64,000 nucleotides of DNA. It comes from Stichopus chloronotus (taxonomy: Eukaryota > Echinodermata > Holothuroidea > Aspidochirotida > Stichopodidae). The DNA lies in contig CM037840.1 in NCBI GenBank assembly GCA_021234535.1, positions 7,119,094 to 7,183,093 of the forward strand, written 5' to 3'. A program made the position numbers and the translations under genes. The notes below the pieces were generated by a model, which was given only the letters and a program-made list of their open reading frames with translations, had not been told where the DNA came from and ran no database searches. Of the stretch, positions 12,101-21,960 are shown one piece after another; the stretch's first letter is position 1, and the number at the start of each line of letters is the position of its first letter.

Positions 12101-15100
12101 CATTGCAAACCAATAGGGATCAGGATTGCCTATAATTGTTATAATTTTGATGGACTAAATAAAACAGAATGGGGATTGACAGACTGTCTGGTATAGTGTG
12201 ATTGTATATGACTGTTAACTGTATAGAAGGAAGAAAAGTAACTTGGTAGTAAGTTATTCAAACAACGATGTGAACACATTGCTAAGCTCAGAGTAATGAT
12301 ATCAGGTAACTTAAACAAAATCACTGAAGCAAACAAACTACTTGTAGGTCACGTGGTGCAGAGCAAGTCATGTGCCTGACAACTGTTTTCTGGAGAATCA
12401 TTAATTTATTAAGATAGGATTTATTTCGCACCCGACGAGACACAACAGCAGTATGACAATTTCTCAGGACGCATAAATTACACACCCACGTATACAAATA
12501 AATTTCAGTCTTTCAAATAAAAAAAATAATAAACAGGTGGACAATTTATCAGTAATTCTATGAGATAAGGACTGAGACTTGACAATTGACCTGTCCTTCT
12601 ATTGAAAGAGCAGACGGGTTCACAAACGATCCTTCATTCTTGCCAATAATATTTTCAAATTTCCTTCATAAACAGAAACAATCGGTGATCAAGATTGAAA
12701 GTTACCGGTACTCTTATTACCGGTGCTCTTACTATCGTTGCTCCTATTTCAAATTAGGTCATGTCACTTCCTTGTCTTGTTAGATATGACTGAACATCCC
12801 CATAACATCATACACTCTATAATTGGTCCTACTTATTTATGAATTTAATTCGACTACAAAGTAGTTAGTGAGAACTTACTATGGTCATATTTTTTTTAAG
12901 TTATACCAACAACCCATCATATATGACTCAGCAAAAGGTTCATTTTGTCATGTTTTATTTTTAGAATATTATCAGTACCTCTATAATCTTCAAATTGTGA
13001 CTCTGACACAATTGCATTGTGATATATTCTGGTGCGTTGTATGAATGAACAATGATTCTTTCACTTATATAACGTCCTATTCAATGTTTCGACTGACTAT
13101 AGGCTTCTAGGGGTGTTCCGAAATTCTTCACTTTCATAATTCCAACTTAATGAAACTGTCCGTAGCGCATATTGTTATATATCTATTCAAATTTTGTAAT
13201 ATAGATTTCGAAGTTACGAAGATCCCTCGCTGAACAAAAGACACCAGCTTTTATTCACGGCCACTACAGATATGTCGAAGTACCAGAGTAAGTAGCTTGT
13301 AATGGACATTCACCGCAGCATGTATGCTATTTCATTCTTATCATTTTTCGTTTGACTTTTTATGAGATCTGTTTTCAACACCAGAACTATTTTCAGCTAA
13401 CTTTGATGTAAGAACACGTCAAGCTCCACGCTTCTTTCGATTCTATAAATTCCGAATTTCTGGATACCAATGTGATGTCACTATCATGTGACGTGTAACG
13501 TAGTAGTTCAATGAAGCTATAGATGATATCAACGCTGGTCACATTAAATTCTGTCATTTTATCTTCTTCAGAAACGAGAGGCCTGTTTTTGCCAGTATGA
13601 TACGAGAACCTTTATCAAGATATATTTCATGGTTTTATTTCATGAGGCACGGAGATGCTGACATGAATAAAACCCAGTTAATTAAGAATCTAGGACCTCA
13701 TGCTGCCAGACCTAATGAGGTATGTTGTCAAGTTTTTTTTTTGTAATAGTTTAAAATAAACAAAAAATAAGATCTTTAACAAGGATGCAGACATATTACA
13801 CTGTTTGTCATGGCACATCAAAAGCAACCTCACACATCACGAAAAGTGAGGTAAGTTACTGAAACACTTGCATTCAGTCTGTTTCTCGTAGGCACAAAAC
13901 CAAAATTACCATAGGAAAAAAGGAGTCGCTATAGAACGTCATGAACACGCGACACTTAAAGGGGAGGTTATTAGAAAGATTCGAAGAATAAACTCAGAAC
14001 TCTATTTGCCGTATGTCCTTAAATGAGGTAATGTTTTCTGATTAATTGTGGTTATTGATTGTGGGTTATAGGGTGCAGACATATGAAACTGAGGGTAAAA
14101 TACCAACTGGTGAGAGAAGTAAAATCTCGACGTTTCCAATGTTCGACACGACGAAGTGTACACAAAATGTAAACTCACACTAGGAGAGAATGTATGTCAT
14201 TGAGGTACATGAGTAAGCTGATTCATGGAAGACTATTATGAGAAATGGAAAACTTAGCTAAAATTGCAATTAGTTTATCACATTAGATAAATTTCATCTA
14301 TGCGACTGCAATTGAAGTATAAAAATGCGTATGTGAAGTGTAAACATCAATCCACTCGGTACATTTACAAGCAGGAGACCTCATTATCCCATCTCTGCCA
14401 ATAATTTGCATAAAATCATCACCTTTTCGACATCTTTACCAAACTGAAATCCTTCCCCCTCATCCTGGAGAGGAACGAAAAGCAAATATTTTGCATTATA
14501 ATAATAAGCAAGATGACGATAATCATAAAGATGCAGGAAGATGAGGACGGCCACGATAATGATACTGAATTGATAACATTGATAAAAATAATGATAATTT
14601 TAATAGTTATAATGATAATAGACAATATAATCAACAGGGACTGCTTACAGAAACAGTACTCGTTCACACACACCCAGCCCGCACACACAAACAAGACTTT
14701 TGTCCGACCTTCTGAACAGTACGAAAGAAAGATATCATACCAACAGGCAATATTGGACCAAGTACAGTCGCTTAAAAGCCCATCTACTTCACAAAGAAAC
14801 TCTCTGATAGAAACATGTCGAATATAAAGAATATTCCTCTGGGTTGTAAAGTTCATGCGACATGAAAATGACATTTTGGAGTATTGACTGTATTGATCGT
14901 TAAATATGTTTGAAATTAAAAGTCATCAAATACCGATAAATTTACAGGCAAATTTCTTAATACCTGCATCATGAATAAACATTGACTAATACAAATATAC
15001 AGGAGAGTGACTCGCATGTTATGCCTTATGTTGTCCTCTGTTGGTTTCCATGAAAAGAGAAACTTACGCGGTCATGATTGCGGGTGTGTGGGTGTGTGTG

Positions 15101-18100
15101 TGTTTGTGATGGCTATCACGATATCTCAATCAGGTAAACTCAGACAGTTTTCGAACTTGGTACATAGATTAAGAGGAAGAACACTATAGTTTTTGGCGGA
15201 AGTCAAAGGTCATCTGAAGTCACCAGACGTCAAGCACTGAAAATCTTGGTAACACAATATCTCAAGATATTAATGATGAATACTTTCCACACTTTGTATG
15301 TGGACTGGTCATATCATGAGGAAGATTCCTATAGTTTTTGGTGAAGGTTAAAGGTCATCTGAGGTCACCAGAGGTCAAACACTGAAAATGTTGTTAACAC
15401 AATAGTTCACGACAGGAATGTTAGATACTTCCCATACTTAGTATGTGGGCTGCTCATATCAAGAGAAAGAACCCTATCGTTTTTTGTGGAAGTCAAAGGT
15501 CATCTGAGGTCACGAAAGGTCAAAAACTGAAAATCTTGTTGACACAATATCTGACGATAGGAATCTTGAAAACATTTAATACATACCATGACAATGTATT
15601 ACATCAAGTAAACTTACGTGTATCATTGTTGGTAAAAATCAAGGTTCATGTGAGGTCACCAGAGATCAAACATTGACAACAATGTTAAACAATATCTCAA
15701 TGTACACAATGGATACTTAGCGTATTACATCAAACAAAAAAACCATATTGTTTTTGGTGGTGGTCAAAGGTCATTTTGGGGTCAATAGGGATTAAACAAT
15801 GTAAACACAACATGCAGGAAAGTAAGCTTGGACAGATTTCCCGTTTGACATGTAGGTGTGCCCTATTGAGTACAAAAAGCCAATTGATTTTGGTAGAGGT
15901 CAAAAGTCACCATCGGTCAAAGTGGGTCAAATTGTTAAAATGTTATGAACATTTCTCAAAAAGGGGAAACATGGACAGATCTGGTATGGAGTTGACGCTG
16001 TGCCTTGTTTAGAAAAAGTAGCCCACTGCTTTCTGCTGAGACCAACGGTCATTTGGGGTTAGCTAGGGTCAAGGTGTGAAAGCCTTATAAAATATTAAGA
16101 GAAGCTTGGACAAATCTCACATTTGATTTTCAGATGCACTTTATTGGGTGCAAGAGGCCTATTGATTTTGTTAGAGGTCAAAATTCATTTGGCGTTAACA
16201 TATCCTCACTATATGTAATATGCCAGAATCAAAGCACTCAAAATTTAATCATTAAAACCACAATGTCTTTGGTCTTTCTGGTTTACGTAATCTTTGTTTT
16301 TATATGCCGTAAGAAATTTATTTTGGAAACCTGTATTTTTTCTTTACAAATATTTTAGTCTTGTTGACACCATGCACTACCAGCACCTAACACACTGTAC
16401 TATGTGCTATAATAACCGCGACCTTGCCCTATGACGTCATCTATCGAGCAACGACTACATACCATATGCAGAAACGTTCCCACTAAGTTTGAAGTCCATC
16501 CGACTTCCCGCATAGGAGGAGATAGTGACACACTTCTTGTTTTGTGCACACACACCCTCAAACACCCCCTTAGACACCCCTTTTACACCCCCCATCCTAT
16601 TCCAAATAGTTATCTCAATTCATGTCATTTGTATACCATGAGGCACCGCCTTACAGGGACTACTGACCCACATAGTTTCGGTTGAATACCACAAGTTGTG
16701 TAATGTGGACTCCAATTTAAGAGTCATATTTTGGCGACTTGACTCAACGACGTGCAATATCTCCTCCCTGTATGTTACGTATTGGGATGAGATATTTACA
16801 TCACATTAAATATACAGTGCGCCAACTAACGAAAATGGCACGACTCGTCAGTGCCACATCCCTATGATCAAACAATTATGATTATGATTAAATCTTCCAG
16901 AGTGTGGGTAGGTTTCCGAGATCGGAGATACAATACACCAACATGCGAATGTTGAGATACGGAAAGATAATGTTTTACGAGAGTGAAACAAACATCTTAA
17001 CAACAATATCTGAATAAATTTTGAACATGTTCTGCAGTACAGTGCAATAAACCAATTCAGCACCCGTTCTCTATGTTGGTAAATGTTAATCATACACATA
17101 TTATCGCACGGGCTTATATGTTGGAAATCACTCAATATTATTCCTTTTAAAACTCCCACCCAACAAAGTAGTGCGCAACTAATTTTTACGAATATATACT
17201 TAACACGAATGACCTTTAGGATGTACTTTTATCCTGCGCAAACATATCAAGAAGTCTTCAAATTAAAGTAGGTTGGTATCCATTATTGTGAGGAAATATT
17301 CACAACTTGGTGTACTTTTAATGACAGTAAAAAGGTCACGTTACAACTTCCATGAGCGATTAGATCCTCTGATAAATAATGTGAACCGAGGAAATTGTAA
17401 AGAGGGAGAAAAAAGGAGAGAAGACCTTCATGGAGGAAAACATTTTACCAATGCAACCGCCTTCACTCGAAACTGTGTGTGTGCACTTGTTTAGATAATT
17501 CGTAACCGTTGAAATAATAAAAAATAATAATGCCATGTATGTTTGTACGTGTTTCTGTGATGCCTCATTGTACGATGTCGCAGGAGGGGGAGCTGGAACT
17601 GTCTGTCTATCTGTCTGTCTGTCTGACTACCTGTCTACCTATCTCTCTACCTATCGCTCTATATCTACCTACCTACGTCTCTGTCTGTCTATCTCTGTAT
17701 CTGTCTGTCTATCTGTCTGGCCGTCTCTCCGTCCCTCTCTTCGTCTGTTTCTCTGTCTGTCCGTCTGTCTTTCCGTTTTTCTGTGTGTCTGTCTCCCTGT
17801 CTATCCGTCCGTCCCTCTGTTCGTCGGTCGGTCGGAGAAAAACTGGTGAAAAACTGTGATGCATCATGCATGATAGTGTTCTGTCAGGGACGTCCGATGG
17901 CTCTCCGTCAGTCACTTGGCAAGTGGCGGTCTGCCAGATATTGCTGGCTGGATAGATAGAAGTCAAAGGTCATTTGAGGTTTAAAAGGTTAAATTATGAA
18001 AACATGGAGAGCAAAATAAATCAAGGAGTTAATTGTGGTCAGATCTGATACCGAGTATATAAGTGAACCATATCTAGCACAAGGAATCTGTCGTTTTTGG

Positions 18101-20359
18101 CAGAGGTCAAAAGTCATTTGGATCAACAAGGGTCAAATTCATGATATCTCATGAAAGAGAGGTTGTTCAGATCTCATATTTTGGAATTAGGTCAACGTCA
18201 TTGCATACAAGGTCAAAGGTCATTTGCGGTCACAACCGTCAAATTGTAAAAACCTTGTAAACACGACATACCTTTAAAAGGGAAACGTGCACTAACCTCT
18301 TGGTTTTTATGTTGGTGAAGTGGGTGCATTATATGACTAAAAGACCTTAAATATTTTGTGGAGGCCGTTAAATTTCCTTGCTCAATGAATATCAGTTTCT
18401 GAAAAGCATGTTAGACGTGGAATCTCAAGACAGAGTGTTTGGAGAGGTCTCTTATTTAGTGTGCAGGTGTGCATATTTAATCATGATGCTTATCAGTCAT
18501 CATCTTATACGACAGCAAATGTCATTGTGAGATATGTATCGATCTTTATATTTACAGACCTTAGACGATTGTTTTAAGAATAATCGAGCTGATTGTAAGG
18601 AACCATTCTACTACGAATTAAACGTCCGCCTCTTTTGCGGTTATGACCCAGAATGCGAGTAAGTAAACGTTTGGTTGGTTTTTAGTAGACCGTCGGGGCA
18701 CCAGGATTTTCGTTGGGGTTGGGGGCGCAAATGGAGGGAAAAGAGATCAAGTGTTCAGGTTTTAGCACATCTTTGGGTGAAAAATTAAGTCTCAGTTTTC
18801 TTTAAACAGGAGGTTGAATGCTATGTAAACAGGGAATAGATATACACCACTGAACCTGTAAGCCCACTATACTTTAGATGAATGGGGAGGGGGAACGCTT
18901 CTGGCTGGGGTATTTGAATACATGTCATCCTTGGTGCAACCAAATAGTAGACAACGCCAAGAAATGTGTTTAGTACCGTAATCAAAATACCTAGTCCAAG
19001 AAACGCTCTCTTATACTTACATTTTGTTAACAGTAACTTATATAAATGAAAATCATTACAAGTACTCATATTTTTCTCAACTGAATACTTAAAAATTACA
19101 TTAACCCATGCACTTTGGCCACATGAAAACTAGTTAAGTGAAAACACAAACGTCACGTAAAGCAAATTAATTGGTCAAGTTTTTTTTGTATAACTCAGGT
19201 AAAATTTTGTCAAAATTGTTTACCTCACAGTGAAAATGGAGAATATGCCCTGAAAAAGGCAAAAAAAAATCTGGACAAATACATGGTGATTGGTCTTATG
19301 GAAGAATACGAGGATACAGTTAAGGTTATGGAAAAACTAATGCCCTCCATGTTTGGCGGTGCTGTACAGACCTATAAAGATATGCTCGGTAAGTGATATC
19401 TGAAGTACCCTTGCTTGCTAATTGTCTACTTGTGTACCTCTATTTCAACGTAGACCTATTTCAATATCAATCCGATTTTTTTTCGACTTTTTTGTACCCA
19501 CAAGCAAATTCAATAAGTGATGGCTTACCATGAACCCTTTATTTGGAGTCATTTCCCTGTTTCGTGATGACAAAACAGATATTTGTGTATAGTTTCGTCC
19601 AGACGTTTGTGTGACCTTTCTCTGTATGAGTCGGTCTGTTTCAGTTGAAATGTATGAGACCGACCCAGCAATACGAATTACACATTTTACTATCTAGTTC
19701 CTTATTCCCGCTGAACATTTTTAATAGAAAGCGACGTTTGGGAGATGGGATCGAGGGATGGGAATCAGGGAACTGGGGAGGGATAGAGTGTTGAGGGAAT
19801 GAAAGCGAACATGACATCACCATTGCAAAAGATCACTGGAAGGATACTGAGTTCATAGGCTTTCTATCTCGATTGCTGGGGTTCAAAGGAGGCCGCTGCT
19901 ATTTGTCCTAGGGTCACCTTAATCCTAAGTCACAATGGATATCCCGTCGCCAGTACGTATCTTTTGACGATGCAACGAGCATCACTTTATATATTTTCAG
20001 TGGATAGTCCTTATTAAGAGACATTGCTATTAATATTTGGATACTGGTAGTTGTCAAATTGAAATTATGAAAATTATTTGGCAAAACGGCAATACTTTAA
20101 ACGCTGGCCGCCAAAGTCCGAATCATGTATATGTACATGACTTTGTAGTTATATATTTCTAACGTATTCCATTTTTATTTTTATTTCAGCTCAATCCGCC
20201 CAAAATTCTAAAACGACTTTTAAGAAATACCCTTCGAAAGAAATTGAGGCTTACCTGAAAAAGAAACTCAAGTATGATATAGAATTTTATGAATATGTGA
20301 AAGAGCGTTTCCATAGACTTAAAAGACAGTTAGGTATTGGATCCACTGCAGAATGCTGA
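2976..20359 (+). CDS. UST: Uronyl 2-O-sulfotransferase-like gene, copy 1 (5' part not seen)
   Basis: Six exons join in frame with GT-AG borders: 2976-3116, 13205-13287, 13572-13719, 18558-18658, 19231-19388 and 20190-20359, giving 266 residues and a TGA stop. Seen: a PAPS 5'-phosphosulfate loop PKCGSRT (residues 9-15), an HGH motif (65-67) at the place of the catalytic histidine of heparan sulfate 2-O-sulfotransferase, a 3'-phosphate site REPLSRYIS (86-94), and cysteines matching the conserved UST/HS2ST pairs. The C-terminal YDIEFYEYVKERFHRLKR stretch matches UST better than HS2ST. Family role: transfer of sulfate from PAPS to the 2-O position of uronic acid in dermatan/chondroitin sulfate, in the Golgi lumen. 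The first visible exon starts in phase 0 and has no signal anchor, so 5' exons must lie upstream, perhaps outside the window. The 10-kb first intron carries a hAT-derived gene on the other strand. Family assignment is firm; exact acceptor specificity is inferred. Confidence 0.86.
3340..4900 (+). repeat. R1 minisatellite, cluster 2 (degenerate)
   Basis: Two starts, each with a TG run followed by TGTGA, a CTTTGCTT block and TGTAAACA-like or GCAAACACG sequence (3360-3410 and 3950-4010). Exact AGGTCAAAGGTCA at 4077-4089. A reversed boundary motif lies at 3780-3815. Units become hard to follow after 4200 but reappear at 4730-4880. It lies in the first visible intron of UST copy 1. Confidence 0.7.
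4900..7018. other. Intron sequence without recognised genes
   Basis: AT-rich. The only structure seen is a perfect hairpin with 7-bp arms, GGAGAGC/GCTCTCC, at 5790-5808. This stretch is also the 3' flank of the antisense hAT-derived gene. Confidence 0.4.
7019..8032 (-). CDS. hAT-derived gene, C-terminal exon
   Basis: 337 residues from the first ATG. Residues from about 195 to 240 match the hAT dimerisation region in pattern. The last 45 or so residues are rich in Asp, Glu and Ser. A stop at 8042-8044 in the same frame limits the exon on its 5' side. Confidence 0.7.
   Translation of the reverse strand: MTISSLQDMANDPETLANQPVQCIEFSGGKFYLEEKDGDKQIRCDVIKEGHMRRNEENRETVPLVFGNMKHVGRADSAVKGAKSSLRGICECLRQRFESFNSELFKLMNWVDPANWKSVDLDLADIDKLNEKFEEPLKFSGFEKSNVHREWKDLRIIHDSYYMNMTCSSFWAKIFQYRKLSFPNICVLVEMVMCIGATNGLVESGFSHLTAMLSSGKRYSSGHATIGNLPLIKVNDYSWTEHEKKEIIETTLKRYMSTRRKLKMDAAEKSLSAASFLCSGNPKSLSSAPQLSNNDEIISSDDDGSVFSSCGEESDVEGDLYSLEDIPDVADFIPVEE
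7019..9429 (-). CDS. hAT-transposase-derived protein, catalytic core not visible
   Basis: Two coding blocks lie antisense in an intron of UST copy 1. Block 1 (8928-9429) starts at an ATG (residue 1) and ends at a GTAAGT donor. It has a BED-like zinc finger (C24, C27, H61, H66) and an RTAYLMAVDGLPL motif (from 132) typical of ZNF862/KIAA1586-like hAT proteins. Block 2 (7019-8032, TGA at 7019-7021) has the hAT C-terminal dimerisation-like region (SFPNICVLVEMV, then NGLVESGFSHL) and an acidic serine-rich tail. The central segment with the catalytic aspartates is not found in the about 900 bp between them. No acceptor with good context joins the blocks in phase: the donor leaves one base, and the best acceptor before block 2 brings in a stop. 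It may be a domesticated, internally deleted or decayed gene. The 8032 border is only the first ATG of the open frame. Confidence 0.7.
8928..9429 (-). CDS. hAT-derived gene, exon with BED-like finger
   Basis: 502 nt, ending in phase 1. The ATG at 9427-9429 follows an A-rich context; the frame stays open further upstream, but without another ATG. After the finger there is a charged low-complexity stretch with a possible basic nuclear signal (PLRKQPRIE), then the RTAY motif. Confidence 0.72.
9690..10030 (+). promoter_or_regulatory. CpG-rich block upstream of the hAT-derived gene
   Basis: CpG density here is clearly above the AT-rich surroundings, with a perfect 12-bp palindrome GCGCGATCGCGC at 9887-9898 and an inverted pair GAGGAGC/GCTCCTC around 9830-9863. 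It lies 0.3-0.6 kb upstream of the ATG of the antisense hAT-derived gene, so a promoter is plausible. The ORFs that cross it show no family signature. Confidence 0.3.
10030..11220. other. Intron sequence, nothing recognised
   Basis: Short ORFs only, none with a domain signature. No tandem structure was seen. Confidence 0.35.
11220..11790 (+). repeat. R3 dispersed repeat, copy A
   Basis: It matches the reverse complement of 16420-16800 over several hundred bases; shared landmarks are GTATTCAACCGAAACT, GTCAGTAGTCC, a TG-rich stretch and the pattern ATC(T/C)CCTCCTA. The downstream part (11580-11770) carries AGGTCA-type motifs, suggesting kinship with R1. Confidence 0.65.
11790..13204. other. 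Intron sequence, nothing recognised
   Basis: The end of the large intron of UST copy 1. It contains only small ORFs; the 108-codon one at 11870 has no recognised motif. Confidence 0.35.
13205..13287 (+). CDS. UST: UST copy 1, exon with the HGH motif
   Basis: 83 nt, starting in phase 0 and ending in phase 2. It encodes FIHGHYRYVEVP; the second histidine of HGH aligns with the catalytic base of HS2ST. It has no ORF of useful length and was found by comparison with the equally long exon of copy 2 (36041-36123). Confidence 0.85.
13572..13719 (+). CDS. UST: UST copy 1, exon with 3'-phosphate binding site
   Basis: 148 nt, between a ttcttcag acceptor and a gtatgt donor. It encodes REPLSRYISWFYFMRHGD, the 3'-PB motif (Arg and Ser contact the PAPS 3'-phosphate) and the conserved FxxRxGD that follows. 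About two thirds of the residues match the copy 2 exon by eye. An NKT sequon is present. Confidence 0.88.
14495..14640. repeat. AT-rich ATA/ATG simple repeat
   Basis: Imperfect trinucleotide tract (ATA, ATG, GAT) that opens long ORFs on both strands. Those ORFs are composition artefacts. Confidence 0.7.
14845..15000 (+). repeat. R6 dispersed repeat, copy A
   Basis: It shares the block CATGAAAATGACATTTTGGA and the end ATCATGAATAAACATTGACT-like sequence with 29005-29165. Confidence 0.65.
15080..16200 (+). repeat. R1 minisatellite, cluster 3
   Basis: About eight units after a TG microsatellite (15085-15110). GTCAAAGGTCATCTGA-type blocks recur near 15200, 15350 and 15495, a period of about 147. 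It lies in an intron of UST copy 1. Confidence 0.85.
16420..16800 (-). repeat. R3 dispersed repeat, copy B
   Basis: Inverted relative to copy A, about 5 kb away. It includes the CA-rich stretch at 16543-16590 that matches the TG-rich part of copy A. Confidence 0.65.
16800..17525. other. Intron sequence, nothing recognised
   Basis: AT-rich with short ORFs only. Confidence 0.35.
17598..17835 (+). repeat. Degenerate (CTGT)n/(CTAT)n microsatellite
   Basis: About 240 bases of CTGT, CTAT, CCGT and CCTA tetranucleotides. It keeps all frames open and yields Leu/Ser/Val/Cys-rich or Arg/Asp/Thr-rich pseudo-ORFs on both strands. It is preceded at 17530-17590 by an R1-like start and followed by R1 units. 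Confidence 0.9.
17940..18480 (+). repeat. R1 minisatellite, cluster 4
   Basis: About four diverged units with AGGTCAAAGGTCA-type blocks near 17960, 18105 and 18206 and CTTGTAAACACGA near 18255. Confidence 0.8.
18558..18658 (+). CDS. UST: UST copy 1, cysteine-rich exon
   Basis: 101 nt, phase 0 to phase 2. Cysteines occur in the order DDCF, ADC, FCGY and PEC, the same spacing as in UST/HS2ST, where they form disulfides. The donor gtaagt overlaps the third base of the GAG codon, as in copy 2. Confidence 0.83.
19231..19388 (+). CDS. UST: UST copy 1, exon with KYMVIGLMEEYED core
   Basis: 158 nt, the same length and phases as the copy 2 exon 40090-40247. The KAKKNLDKYMVIGLMEEYED stretch corresponds to the family's conserved (F/Y)(L/M)(L/V)(V/I)G(I/V)xEE(L/Y)ED segment. 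Confidence 0.86.
20190..20359 (+). CDS. UST: UST copy 1, last coding exon
   Basis: 170 nt after a ttatttcag acceptor, ending in TGA. It encodes the C-terminal helix YDIEFYEYVKERFHRLKR followed by a short tail ending STAEC. The protein stops soon after the helix and lacks the acidic tail of vertebrate UST. Confidence 0.85.
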
Positions 20360-21170
20360 CGACGGCATCGTACCTACAATTAGTAAACATAGCTCTGATT
20401 ACCAGATGACCCCCTCTATAGCTACAAGTGTCCCGCAGTATAGTCATCAGATACAGGTACTGTCACGTACACGGTGTCCAAGAAGCAGAGATGCTCGTTT
20501 ACTATTCGTGGAACGCCAAGTGGGACATGTTCATGTTTTTAACTTAGAAAGTTGAACTTCTTACTGAAAGGAATTGGCCACCGAAGAAATTGATATGTCA
20601 CAAAACATAGGAATATTTTACTCTCTCTTTTAGTGAAAACCATATGTCAATAGTATTTGGTGTTTACAAGTTATGGGTTTTTAAAGAAAAAATTACTTCA
20701 AAGTGGTACATTTTACAGTGGAACTTGCAATGTCACCCAGGCACAACTACTTGAGTATCCTTCGTATTCATTTGTAATCTTGACTGTCTTGAAAGAAACA
20801 TTACAGTAGTTTAAGCTATGTTACCTTAATTTCCACAATATTTTAGGATTAGTCTACAATATAAGCAAGCAATGTTTATGGAAAGAGAAGGATAGATCAT
20901 TCAAAATAAGGAAGGACCTAGGTTTCTTTTCAAGAAATAAGTTTCTCACAGATATAAATTCAGTTATTTGTTGATCAAGAAAAATTTGCTCACGCAAGCT
21001 TTTCAAAAGTCAACTAATGCATCTTCTGTTTCTCATCACATGCATAAATTTTTGAGAGGATGAAGCTTTTGCAAATGTTTATTGATGAGAGTGAATGGTT
21101 TAACAAAGATGAAAGACGTTTTCATTGTATGCGATGTTGATAGAATCTAAACGACCTATTTCCCTTTCAA
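20360..21170. other. 3' flank of UST copy 1
   Basis: Probable 3' UTR and downstream sequence. No canonical AATAAA was seen close to the stop. Confidence 0.35.
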
Positions 21171-21179
21171 GTTAAAGCA

Positions 21180-21960
21180 TGTTCATGCAAGGAACCAAGT
21201 GCCTTTGGGCTCTTGTTTATCTATATCAGCAACTTATTTGCCAGCGACTCCCTGTCAAGATTAACAAAATACTTTGTTTTAGTCACCTTTTCCCAAGGGA
21301 AGTACTCTTAGGGAAAATATTTTCGAGGTTGCTTTTGTGGAATTCTAACCACCTTTGGTGTCATAAAGTAGGTTAAAGAGGCTCATTGAGTTGTTTCGTG
21401 AAGTTCACTTAATTTTTCTAAACCGGTCAAGTTTCATTTACATACTAATGTCAAATGTTCAAACTATGAGGATCCCAATGTTTCACATACATTGGAACAT
21501 TAATCAGTGAGTAATTAACGATTTAATTTGGTTTTTGACAATTCTTGACTAGACAGGTCATATTAGTACTACATTCTTATGCACTCATCCAGTACAAGTA
21601 GCGGTAAAAAACTGAAACTTTTGACAGTTTTCATGACTATTGGATGTAAAACTTGACTAATTCTTCTAACTTGAAGTATTGTCATGTGTTTGTACCCTTC
21701 AAAATCACCACAAGCTTTACTGATATCAACTCAATGAGCCCCATTAAGATATACAGTATATGGCTTCCTTCATTTGCATCCACAATTTCATATGTGGTTT
21801 ACCATTCTTTTGTTCTGTCTTTCAGTTTGCAGTAGTAGTAGTTTGTAGTCCCTTCCCTTCTCCACTGTTGTTCAAAGTGATTGTTGTGTGTTTCGAAAAG
21901 AAGAGATATTGGCAAGGAATCACAAAGTCATTTGACTTTCTGGTTCATTAATCCAAATGG
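21180..21960 (-). repeat. R2 element, truncated copy
   Basis: The reverse complement of this stretch matches the start of the copies at 41.8 and 59.2 kb: AACCAGAAAGTCAAA, then GATTCCTTGCCAATATCTC (GGCAAGGAATC at 21911-21921), then AGTTCCCTTGGGAAAAGG. It ends before the R1 portion. Confidence 0.75.

Noticed and set aside
14419..14874. 151-codon minus-strand ORF, Ile-rich
   Set aside because: Composition artefact of the ATA/ATG simple repeat; no motif and no splice context.
17530..17966. Overlapping ORFs rich in Leu-Ser-Val-Cys or Arg-Asp-Thr
   Set aside because: Translation of the CTGT microsatellite in several frames.
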